Positions 27,462 to 35,401 of a stretch of DNA of 64,000 nucleotides are shown piece after piece (the stretch's first letter is position 1; the number at the start of each line of letters is the position of its first letter). The notes under the pieces were generated by a model. That model did not search any database. It was not told the DNA's origin and worked only from the letters and a program-made list of their open reading frames with translations. The position numbers and the translations under genes were made by a program. This stretch comes from Nakamurella leprariae (GTDB lineage: Bacteria > Actinomycetota > Actinomycetes > Mycobacteriales > Nakamurellaceae), in assembly GCF_016918035.1 (NCBI RefSeq), contig NZ_JAERWK010000014.1:1-64000 (forward strand), read 5' to 3'.

Positions 27462-28399
27462 CCGCCGACGACGTCCATGATGCGACGCCGGACTGGGCAC
27501 GGGAGGCGCTCGCGGTCCCGGTGACGACGGGGACGGTGCGGTCCGGTCCCGTCCGGGTCCCGTTCCGGGAGTGGGCCGGCCGCGGCGACGGCGGTGTCCT
27601 GCTGGTGCACGGAGGAAGCGCGCACGCCCGCTGGTGGGACTTCGTGGCTCCGCTGCTGGGTGATCACCGGGTCGTGGCCCTGGACCTGTCCGGACACGGA
27701 GACGCTGACACCCGGGATCACTACGACCTGGACGACTGGACCGGTGAGGTGTGCGCCGTCATCGATCAGCTGTTCGCTGCGCCGCCGGTCGTCATCGGCC
27801 ACAGCATGGGCGGCGCCATCGCGCTCAGCGCGGCGGCCGAGGCCGGCGATCGGGTCGCCGCCACGGTCGCCATCGACTCACTGCTGGGACTCGGCCGCGC
27901 CCAGGACATCCCGCCGTCTCCGGGCGTCCGTCCACCCCGCCTCACCGAGACGCGGGCCGAGCTGGTGAGCCGGTTCCGCCCCATTCCCGACCAGGGTCGG
28001 GCCGCGCCCTGGATGCTGCACTACGTCGCCCACCACTCGATCCGTTCGGACGATCAAGGGCGCTTCCGCTGGAAGTTCGACCCGCGCATCCGGGCGGCGA
28101 CGTGGCGCGACCGGTCGAGTCCGCTGAAGTTGACGACGCCGGTCGTCTACTACCGGTGCGAGTACGGCCTGGCCGGGCCGTCCACCCTGCGGGCCATCGC
28201 AGAGGCGAGTACGACGACTCCGGTCGAGATCCGTGAACTGCGGGGAGTCGGTCACAACCCGATGCTCGACACCCCCCGCGAACTCGCGGCGGAACTCACC
28301 GGCCTGTCGTCGGCGGTCCAGAGTCGGCGACGGCGCCTGGACGGGCCGCGATATGTGAACCTCCATGTCGGCGGCAAAGCGAGCGCCTATGACGACTGA
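27458..28399 (+). CDS. Alpha/beta hydrolase
   Basis: 313 residues from a GTG in a GTGA overlap with the crotonase gene. Oxyanion motif VHGGSAHARWW, nucleophile elbow GHSMGG with the catalytic serine near residue 111, and a C-terminal histidine in GVGHNPM. This is a complete hydrolase of the epoxide hydrolase / C-C hydrolase / esterase superfamily. A role in ring cleavage, ester hydrolysis or CoA-thioester hydrolysis in the pathway is possible; the sequence does not choose between them. Confidence 0.86.
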   Translation: MTADDVHDATPDWAREALAVPVTTGTVRSGPVRVPFREWAGRGDGGVLLVHGGSAHARWWDFVAPLLGDHRVVALDLSGHGDADTRDHYDLDDWTGEVCAVIDQLFAAPPVVIGHSMGGAIALSAAAEAGDRVAATVAIDSLLGLGRAQDIPPSPGVRPPRLTETRAELVSRFRPIPDQGRAAPWMLHYVAHHSIRSDDQGRFRWKFDPRIRAATWRDRSSPLKLTTPVVYYRCEYGLAGPSTLRAIAEASTTTPVEIRELRGVGHNPMLDTPRELAAELTGLSSAVQSRRRRLDGPRYVNLHVGGKASAYDD

Positions 28400-28419
28400 C
28401 GTGTGTGTCTGGCGCGTCA

Positions 28420-28438
28420 AGTGAATGTGCGTTAACAT
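28420..28438. promoter_or_regulatory. Operator-like site 2 before the SCP-type thiolase gene
   Basis: The sequence shares AGTGAAT-N3-CGTT-N-AC with site 1 (26359-26377). It lies 31-49 bases upstream of the thiolase ATG, in the only sizeable gap inside the rightward run, so it probably overlaps an internal promoter. Confidence 0.5.
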
Positions 28439-28468
28439 CCATACATACGAGCTCAGTGAGGAGTCGTC

Positions 28469-29662
28469 ATGAACGACAAGGCAGTCGTGGCGGGCGTCGG
28501 GATGACACCGTTCGTCAAGGTCGGGACCAGTGCGCCGTACTTCCAGATGGCGGCGGAGGCCGGCCGTCGTGCGCTGGATGACGCCGGCATCGACTACGAC
28601 GCCGTGCAGGTCGGCTACGCGTCCTACGTGCTCGGGGACTCGACCGCCGGTCAGCGGGGCTTCTACGAGTTGGGGACCACCGGCATCCCGATCTTCAATC
28701 TCAACAACAACTGCTCGTCCGGGTCGTCGGCGCTGTATCTCGCCCGCCAGGCGGTCGAGACCGGGATCGCCGAGGTGGCGCTCGCGATCGGCTTCGAGCA
28801 GATGCCCGGCAAGGGCGTCACCGGGTGGCTCGACGACCGACCGACTGCCCTGGAGCCCTACTTCGCGGCCGTCGCCACCTCGCTGGGCATTCCGGACGAC
28901 CGCACCGCCGGGTCCGCGGTGTTCTTCGGCGCCGCCGGACAGCAGTACTGCGAGCGGTACGACATCGATCCCGCTCTGTTCGGGCACATCACCGTGAAAT
29001 CGCGCCGGCACGCGGCCGCGAATCCGAACGCGATCTTCCGCGAGCCCCTGACGCTCGAACAGGTGCTCGCGTCGCCGACGATCTGGGGACCGCTGACCCG
29101 GTTCGAGTGCTGCCCGCCGACCAGTGGCGCGGCGGCTGCGGTCATCGTGTCGCCTGAATACGCGAGGAAGCACGGGTTGCGCTCCGACGTGGTGATCGCC
29201 GGTCAAGCCATGAGCACCGATCTCCCGGGCGCCTTCGACGGCGACATGATGAAACTCGTCGGGTACGACATGACCCTCGCCGCGTCGCGGGCCGTCTACG
29301 AGCAGACGGGTGTGGGACCGGACGACCTCACGGTCGTCGAACTGCACGACTGCTTCGCCTCCAACGAGGTGCTGACCTACGAAGCGCTCGGACTCACGCC
29401 GGAAGGCTCGGCGGAGAAGTTCGTCCTCGAGGGTGAGAACACCTACGGCGGCCGCGTCGTGACGAATCCGTCGGGCGGACTGATCTCGAAGGGGCATCCT
29501 CTTGGTGCCACCGGACTGGCGCAGTGCGCGGAGCTGACCTGGCAGCTGCGCGGCGAGGCCGGCGGCCGTCAGGTGGCTGGGGCTCCGCGACATGCGCTGC
29601 AACACAACGTGGGCCTCGGCGGAGCGTGCGTGGTCACCATGTACGCCAAGGTCGGCGACTGA
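28469..29662 (+). CDS. SCP-x / lipid-transfer-type thiolase
   Basis: 397 residues, with GAGGAG upstream of the ATG. Thiolase fold of the SCP-x type: nucleophilic C82 in NNNCSSGSSAL, the HDCFASNE motif and the catalytic histidine in GGLISKGHPLGATG. Such proteins cleave branched or ring-bearing 3-oxoacyl-CoAs, or act as retro-aldolases when paired with a DUF35 protein. No DUF35 gene is nearby and the cysteine is present, so thiolysis is the likelier reaction. It is transcribed with the SDR that starts two bases after its stop. Confidence 0.9.
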   Translation: MNDKAVVAGVGMTPFVKVGTSAPYFQMAAEAGRRALDDAGIDYDAVQVGYASYVLGDSTAGQRGFYELGTTGIPIFNLNNNCSSGSSALYLARQAVETGIAEVALAIGFEQMPGKGVTGWLDDRPTALEPYFAAVATSLGIPDDRTAGSAVFFGAAGQQYCERYDIDPALFGHITVKSRRHAAANPNAIFREPLTLEQVLASPTIWGPLTRFECCPPTSGAAAAVIVSPEYARKHGLRSDVVIAGQAMSTDLPGAFDGDMMKLVGYDMTLAASRAVYEQTGVGPDDLTVVELHDCFASNEVLTYEALGLTPEGSAEKFVLEGENTYGGRVVTNPSGGLISKGHPLGATGLAQCAELTWQLRGEAGGRQVAGAPRHALQHNVGLGGACVVTMYAKVGD

Positions 29663-29664
29663 GC

Positions 29665-30492
29665 GTGGGCAAGCTCGACGACAAGGTCGCGCTCGTCACG
29701 GGCGCCGGCCGGGGGATCGGTCGCGCGATCGCCCTGAAGCTCGCGGCGGAGGGGGCGAGGGTCGTCGCGAACGATCTGGACGAGGCGCCGTTGCAGGAGG
29801 TCCTGACGGAGATCACCGCGGCCGGCGGCGCCGCGGTGGGAGTCCCGGGAAGCGTCACGCAGGACGGCTTCGCCGACCGGTTCGTCCGGACCGCCGTCGA
29901 CCGGTTCGGCGGGATCGACATCATCATCAACAACGCAGGTTTCACCTGGGACAACGTCATCCAGAAGATCAGCGACGAGCAGTGGCACGCCATCGTGGAC
30001 CTGCACCTCAAGGCGCCGTTCGACATCCTCCGCGCTGCGCAGCCGCACATCAGTGCTGCGGCCAAGCAGGAGCAGCGGCAGGGCCGGACGGTTCACCGGA
30101 AGGTGGTCAACATCTCCTCGGTCGCCGGGTTGCACGGCAACGCCGGTCAGGCCAACTACGCCTCGGCCAAGGCCGGAGTCGTCGGCCTGACCAAGACTCT
30201 GGCCAAGGAGTGGGGCCGCTACAACGTGAACGTCAACTGCGTGGCCTTCGGGTTCATCCAGACCCGTCTCACCGCTGTCACTGCCGAGCAGGACGGGACG
30301 ATCGAGGTCGAGGGTCGGAACATCAAGGTCGGCATCAACCCGGCCTTCCTCAAGGCCGTCGAACAGATGGTGCCGCTCGGCCGGGCGGGCACCGCGGAAG
30401 AGGCAGCCGGCTCCGTCGTGATGTTGACCTATCCGGAGGCCGACTACGTCTCCGGTCAGGTCATCGTGACCGGCGGGGGTATCGAGGGCTGA
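29665..30492 (+). CDS. SDR family oxidoreductase (3-hydroxyacyl-CoA dehydrogenase-like)
   Basis: 275 residues from a GTG two bases after the thiolase stop. Cofactor motif TGAGRGIGRA, NNAG, active-site Ser (NISSVAG) and Y-ASA-K in ANYASAKAGVVGL. There is an insertion of about 12 residues before the active-site serine (AAAKQEQRQGRTVHRKVV), as in the SDR domain of multifunctional beta-oxidation proteins. It most likely oxidises a 3-hydroxyacyl intermediate for the adjacent thiolase. Confidence 0.88.
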   Translation: MGKLDDKVALVTGAGRGIGRAIALKLAAEGARVVANDLDEAPLQEVLTEITAAGGAAVGVPGSVTQDGFADRFVRTAVDRFGGIDIIINNAGFTWDNVIQKISDEQWHAIVDLHLKAPFDILRAAQPHISAAAKQEQRQGRTVHRKVVNISSVAGLHGNAGQANYASAKAGVVGLTKTLAKEWGRYNVNVNCVAFGFIQTRLTAVTAEQDGTIEVEGRNIKVGINPAFLKAVEQMVPLGRAGTAEEAAGSVVMLTYPEADYVSGQVIVTGGGIEG

Positions 30493-30532
30493 GGGCCAGA
30501 GCCGTCCCAACACACGAAGCTGGAGTACACAC

Positions 30533-32047
30533 GTGGACACTGCGGCGATCACGAAGATCCTCGCTGACAGCCCGGTCGAACCGTACGTGCGCACGATGCG
30601 CCGCCTGGCCGAGCAGGAACCTGACGCCGTTTCGATCAGCTGCGACGGCGAATTGGTCACCCGGGGCGAGCTCGAACGGCGATCCAACCGCCTGGCACGG
30701 GCCTTCGCGCAGCGGGGCGCCAGGCACGGCGACTTCATCGTCATCGCGCTCCCCAATGGCATCGACTGGTTCGTCGCCTACTTCGCGACCCTGAAGATCG
30801 GCGCCATTCCCCTGCCGCTGTCCGCCCGGCTGCCGCTGATCGAGCGGCAGGCGATCGTCGCGCTCGGCCGGCCGGCGCTCCTCGTCGGGGTCGATCCGTC
30901 CGACCATCCCGAATTCACCTGTCTGCCGGTCGGATTCGAGCCGGAGGCCGCGCTCGCGGACGGGCCGCTCGATGAGGTCGTCTCACCGTCGTGGAAGGCG
31001 CCCACCTCAGGTGGCAGCACCGGCCGGCCCAAGATCATCGTGGCGGGGAGTCCTGCGGAGGGATCTCCCGAGCTGAACTCCGTCCTGTGGCAGATGCGCG
31101 CTGACGACGTCCAGATGGTCGTCGGGCCGCTGTACCACAACGGTCCGCTGATCTTCGCTATCGGTGGTCTGCTCCTCGGCCAGCACGTGGTGGTGATGCG
31201 TCGGTTCGACGCGGGCACGCTGCTGGCCCTGATGGAGTTGCACAAGGTCACCTGGGTGCTGCTGGTGCCGACGATGATGCACCGCATGCACCGTCTGCTC
31301 GAGGACGGCCGGCGAGTCGACCTGTCATCGGTGCGCCTGCTGTGGCACGGATCGGCCAAGTGCGCGGATTGGCTCAAGCAGGCCTGGATCGACCGACTGG
31401 GTCCCGAACGCGTGTGGGAGTTCTACGGCGGCACCGAAGCACTCGCGGCCACCATGATCTCGGGCACCGAGTGGCTCGAGCACCGCGGCTCCGTCGGCCG
31501 GGTGGTGGTCGGGTCGATGCGAGTGCTCGATCCGTCGGGGCGCGAGGTGCCGACCGGCACCGTCGGAGAGATCTACATGAAGCGGCCCGCCGGGATGGCC
31601 GAGACCTACCGCTACGTCGGCTCGGACGCGCACCGCAGTGGCGAGTGGGAGACGATCGGCGACCTCGGTTGGAAAGACGCGGACGGTTACGTCTACATCC
31701 ACGACCGACGGGTGGATCTGATCGTCACCGGGGGGTCCAACGTCTACCCGGCCGAGGTCGAGGAGGCATTGGAGGCGCACCCAGGGGTGTTGTCGTCGGT
31801 CGTCGTGGGCCTGCCCGACGACGACCTCGGCCACCGCGTGCACGCGCTCGTCCAAGCCGAGCCGGGTACGTCGGAGCAGGACGTCATGGAGTTCCTGGAG
31901 CACCGGATCGTCCGCTACAAGATCCCACGCTCGATCGAGTTCATCGATGCGCCGCTGCGCGATGACGCCGGCAAAGTTCGCCGCAGCCAGATGCGGGACG
32001 AGGCCATCGCCCGTCAGCGCACGGCCATGACCGGAGGTAGCTCGTGA
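30533..32047 (+). CDS. Acyl-CoA ligase, first of two paralogues
   Basis: 504 residues from a GTG. AMP-forming ligase with ATP loop SGGSTGRPKII, EFYGGTEAL, hinge DLGWKDADGYVYIHDRRVD and C-terminal lysine in DDAGKVRRSQM. The sequence style (SPSWKAPTSGGSTG, WLKQAWIDRLGPERVWEFYGG) recalls bile-acid-CoA ligases of the BaiB group, but this is from memory. A second ligase of the same subfamily lies 944 bases further on, separated by one SDR gene. Its stop overlaps the SDR start by four bases. Confidence 0.9.
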   Translation: MDTAAITKILADSPVEPYVRTMRRLAEQEPDAVSISCDGELVTRGELERRSNRLARAFAQRGARHGDFIVIALPNGIDWFVAYFATLKIGAIPLPLSARLPLIERQAIVALGRPALLVGVDPSDHPEFTCLPVGFEPEAALADGPLDEVVSPSWKAPTSGGSTGRPKIIVAGSPAEGSPELNSVLWQMRADDVQMVVGPLYHNGPLIFAIGGLLLGQHVVVMRRFDAGTLLALMELHKVTWVLLVPTMMHRMHRLLEDGRRVDLSSVRLLWHGSAKCADWLKQAWIDRLGPERVWEFYGGTEALAATMISGTEWLEHRGSVGRVVVGSMRVLDPSGREVPTGTVGEIYMKRPAGMAETYRYVGSDAHRSGEWETIGDLGWKDADGYVYIHDRRVDLIVTGGSNVYPAEVEEALEAHPGVLSSVVVGLPDDDLGHRVHALVQAEPGTSEQDVMEFLEHRIVRYKIPRSIEFIDAPLRDDAGKVRRSQMRDEAIARQRTAMTGGSS

Positions 32048-32943
32048 ACGAGAGCGACGAGATGAACGACGGCATCCACGACTTCGCCGAGCGCACCGCA
32101 TTCGTCACCGGCGGTGCACGCGGCATCGGACTCGGCATCGTGCACGCGCTGCTTCGGCGCGGTGCTCGCGTCGCCATCGCGGACATCAGTGGTGACGCCC
32201 TCCGGCAGGCCGGTGGACAGCTGGAAGCGTCCGGGTCCAGGCTCCGCTGCTACCAGCTGGATGTCGCCGATCGTGACCAGTACGCCGAGGTGGCGGCGGC
32301 GGTGCAGCGCGACCTGGGGCAGGTGACGCTCCTGTTCAACAATGCCGGCGTCATCGACTCCGTCAGTCCGCGCCTGGCCACGTATCAGATGTGGGACTAC
32401 GTGATGGGAATCAACCTCAACGGCGTCTACAACGGCATCCAGACCTTTCTCCCGGGCATGCTCGGCTCGGGGCGAGGCGGCCACATCGTGAACACCTCGT
32501 CCGAGGCAGGACTGGTCCACGCCGGATCCGGGTTCCTCTACCACGCCAGCAAGTTCGCGGTGGCCGGATTGAGTGAGGCGCTGCGGGAAGAGCTGTCGCG
32601 GCAGGGGATCGGTGTGTCCGTCCTGTTCCCCGGCCCCGTCGCCACCGACATCGTCCTGAACACGAAACAGATCCGGCCCGACACCGCGCCGACCCACAGC
32701 GCCCGTGTCCGGCAGATCCTGGACATCGCGCACCGGCAGCTCAACGAGGCCGGCGCACCCCCCGACGGAGTCGGCGAACTGGTCCTGCGGGCCGTCGAGC
32801 GCAACGAGCCGTACATCGCCACCCGGAACGTCCTGGCCGAGCACCTGGACCACCGCAACCGCCAGCTGGTGGCGGCGATGCAGCAGGCCGAGCGTGTGTT
32901 GGCGAGCCCGGGCGCGAAGGTCACCACCGTGGGGCAGCCCTGA
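32044..32943 (+). CDS. SDR family oxidoreductase
   Basis: 299 residues from a GTG overlapping the ligase stop; an ATG at 32065 is possible. Cofactor motif TGGARGIGLG, NNAG, active-site Ser (VNTSSEAG) and Y-HAS-K in FLYHASKFAVAGLSE. The long C-terminal part resembles classical SDRs that act on steroids or terpenoids. The fold allows a free alcohol or acyl-CoA substrate. Its position between the two ligase paralogues suggests it acts on a CoA-bound or soon-to-be-activated intermediate. Confidence 0.87.
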   Translation: MNESDEMNDGIHDFAERTAFVTGGARGIGLGIVHALLRRGARVAIADISGDALRQAGGQLEASGSRLRCYQLDVADRDQYAEVAAAVQRDLGQVTLLFNNAGVIDSVSPRLATYQMWDYVMGINLNGVYNGIQTFLPGMLGSGRGGHIVNTSSEAGLVHAGSGFLYHASKFAVAGLSEALREELSRQGIGVSVLFPGPVATDIVLNTKQIRPDTAPTHSARVRQILDIAHRQLNEAGAPPDGVGELVLRAVERNEPYIATRNVLAEHLDHRNRQLVAAMQQAERVLASPGAKVTTVGQP

Positions 32944-32990
32944 GTCGTACGTTCCAGTACCCGAACTCGACACACAGAGAGGTGTGACCG

Positions 32991-34490
32991 GTGGATGCTT
33001 CGGAGTTGGCGAAGGTCGCGGCGACCAGCCCGGCCGAGCCCTTCGTCCGGACGATGACCCGACTCGCCGTCAACAGCCCCGGCTCCGTCGCCATCGTCGA
33101 TGAGGACGGATCCATCACCAGACACGAACTCGAGCTGCGCTCCAACCGGATGGCTCGGCTGTTCCTGCAGCGGGGCGTGGAGTTCAACGATTACGTCGCG
33201 ATCGCGTTGCCCAACGGCATCGACTTCTTCGTGGCCTTCTTCGCGGCCCTCAAGGTCGGCGCCGTCCCGATGCCGCTGTCCTACCGCCTGCCGGCCGCGG
33301 AGCGACAGGCCATCATCGACCTCGCCGCACCGGCGCTGCTGGTCGGCGTGCCTGACGGTGAGCACGTCGGGTGCGCCACGGTACCGGCCGGGTATCGGCC
33401 CGAAACCTCCATCAGCGATGGGCCGCTCCCGGAGGTCGTGTCGCCCTCGTGGAAGGCGCCGACCTCCGGAGGCAGCACGGGACGACCGAAGATCATCCGA
33501 GCTGCGTCCCCCGCAGTGGGATCGGTGGCGGTCAACGAAGCGATGTATCGGTTCACCGGCAACGATGTCCAGGCCGTGGTCGCGCCGCTCTACCACAACT
33601 CCTCGCTGGCCATGTCCGTCGCCGGACTGTTGTCGGGCCAGCGCCTCGTGGTCATGAACAAGTTCGACGCCGCCAAGACGCTCGAGCAGATCGAGCGGCA
33701 TCGCATCACCTGGTTGATGCTGGTGCCCACGATGATGCACCGGATGTACCGACTGATCGGGGCCGGCGACGCTCACGACCTGTCGTCGATCCGGGTGCTG
33801 TGGCATGCGGCCTCCAAGTGCCCGGAATGGCTCAAGGAGGGATGGATCCGGCTGCTCGGCCCCGACCGGGTCCTGGAGCTCTACGGCGGCACGGAATCGG
33901 TCGCACTGACGGTGATCACCGGTCGGGAGTGGCTGGAGCACCGCGGTTCGGTGGGCCGCCCGTGGCTCGGGGACATGAAGGTCCTCGATGCAGATGGCCG
34001 CGAGCTGGCCGCGTGCGAGGTCGGCGAGATCTACATGAAGGGTCCCGAGGGCTTCGGCATCGGCTACGAGTACGTCGGTGCGGAGCCCCGGATGCTCAAC
34101 GGCTGGCAGACCCTCGGTGACCTGGGGTGGAAGGACGAGGACGGGTACCTCTACATCAGCGACCGGCGCGTCGACATGGTCGTCAGCGGCGGAGCCAACA
34201 TCTACCCGGCCGAGGTGGAGAACGCCTTGGATCAGCACCCCAAGGTGCTGTCGTCGGTGGTCGTCGGACTGCCAGACGGGGACCTGGTGCAACGGGTGCA
34301 CGCCTTGGTGCAGGCCGAGGCGGGAACCACGGCGGAGGAACTGCTCGACTTCCTGGCGACCCGTCTCGTGCGGTACAAGATCCCGCGGTCTATCGAGTTC
34401 ATCGACCAGCCGCTGCGCGACGACGCCGGAAAGGTCCGCCGCAGCCAGATGCGGGACGAAGCACTGGAAAGGTTGAAAATCCGTGACTGA
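32991..34490 (+). CDS. Acyl-CoA ligase, second paralogue
   Basis: 499 residues from a GTG preceded by GAGAGGTG. Clearly paralogous to the ligase at 30533 throughout (shared EPxVRTMxRLA, IALPNGIDxFVA, SPSWKAPTSGGSTGRPKII, LLVPTMMHRMYRL/MHRL). All ligase motifs are intact, including ELYGGTESVA, DRRVDMVVSGGANIYP and DDAGKVRRSQM. Gene duplication inside one operon suggests two activation steps on related acids, for example before and after one round of degradation. Confidence 0.9.
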   Translation: MDASELAKVAATSPAEPFVRTMTRLAVNSPGSVAIVDEDGSITRHELELRSNRMARLFLQRGVEFNDYVAIALPNGIDFFVAFFAALKVGAVPMPLSYRLPAAERQAIIDLAAPALLVGVPDGEHVGCATVPAGYRPETSISDGPLPEVVSPSWKAPTSGGSTGRPKIIRAASPAVGSVAVNEAMYRFTGNDVQAVVAPLYHNSSLAMSVAGLLSGQRLVVMNKFDAAKTLEQIERHRITWLMLVPTMMHRMYRLIGAGDAHDLSSIRVLWHAASKCPEWLKEGWIRLLGPDRVLELYGGTESVALTVITGREWLEHRGSVGRPWLGDMKVLDADGRELAACEVGEIYMKGPEGFGIGYEYVGAEPRMLNGWQTLGDLGWKDEDGYLYISDRRVDMVVSGGANIYPAEVENALDQHPKVLSSVVVGLPDGDLVQRVHALVQAEAGTTAEELLDFLATRLVRYKIPRSIEFIDQPLRDDAGKVRRSQMRDEALERLKIRD

Positions 34491-35328
34491 CATGACGTTC
34501 GAGCGGATCCGGTACGACGTGCCGGTGGAGCGGGTCGCTCGCATCACCCTGGCGCGACCGGAGGCGCGCAACGCGCAGGACTACCGGATGCTGCATGAGC
34601 TGGACATCGCCTTCCAGCGAGCCACACTCGACGACGACATCCGCGTCATCGTCCTCGCCGCCGACGGTCCGCACTTCTCGTCGGGTCACGACGTCGTCAC
34701 CCCGAGCACAGGGGCCGACTTCGAACCGCACTGCATGACCGGTGGATACACCCAGGAGGGTCAGGCCGGCGGTATGGCGAACGAGGAGGAGTTCTACCTC
34801 GGGATGTGCTGGCGCTGGCGCAATGTCCCCAAGCCGACCATCGCGCAGGTCCAAGGCAAGGTGATCGCCGGAGGCCTCATGCTGGTGTGGCCGATGGACA
34901 TCATCGTGGCCAGCGACGACGCCACCTTCTCGGACCCGACCGTCGCCTTCGCGGTCAATGGGCACGAATACCACACGCACACCTGGGAACTGGGCGCTCG
35001 CAAGGCCAAGGAGATGCTGTTCCGCAGTCACGCGCTGACCGCTGAGGAATGCCGGCAACTCGGCATGGTCAATCACGTCGTGGCCCGCGAGGACCTGGAA
35101 CGGACAACCTTGGGCATCGCGATCGAGATCGCGCAGCGCCCCGCTTTCGGCTTGAAGCTGGCGAAGTTGTCGGTGAACGGGGCGCTGGAAGCACAGGGGC
35201 AGTTCACCGCGCTGCGCCACGCCTTCGCGCTGCATCAGACCGGCCATGCCAACGCGCGGGCCGTCTTCGACGGCGTTCCCGTCGACCCGACCGGACTGGA
35301 CGTCATCCGCCAGCTCTCACGGTCCTGA
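34483..35328 (+). CDS. Enoyl-CoA hydratase/isomerase family protein
   Basis: 281 residues from a GTG overlapping the ligase stop by eight bases. The oxyanion loop is FSSGHDVV. A long insertion (about residues 75-110, PSTGADFEPHCMTGGYTQEG and on) precedes a second motif KVIAGGLMLVWPMDIIVAS that lacks the usual Glu. The third region is FSDPTVAFAVNGHEYHTH, also without the standard Glu. It is a crotonase by fold, but its catalytic residues differ from classical hydratases, so the reaction (hydration, isomerisation or hydrolysis) is open. Confidence 0.82.
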   Translation: MTDMTFERIRYDVPVERVARITLARPEARNAQDYRMLHELDIAFQRATLDDDIRVIVLAADGPHFSSGHDVVTPSTGADFEPHCMTGGYTQEGQAGGMANEEEFYLGMCWRWRNVPKPTIAQVQGKVIAGGLMLVWPMDIIVASDDATFSDPTVAFAVNGHEYHTHTWELGARKAKEMLFRSHALTAEECRQLGMVNHVVAREDLERTTLGIAIEIAQRPAFGLKLAKLSVNGALEAQGQFTALRHAFALHQTGHANARAVFDGVPVDPTGLDVIRQLSRS

Positions 35329-35401
35329 AACGCGCAGCACGCCGCCTGGGCTGGCGACGTCCGTCGATCGCGGGACCGATCCGGCCGACTAGGATGGATG
35401 C

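Noticed and set aside
28469-29662. Retro-aldolase of the Ltp2 type instead of a thiolase
   Set aside because: The nucleophilic cysteine and both His motifs of a thiolase are intact, and no DUF35 partner gene is nearby.
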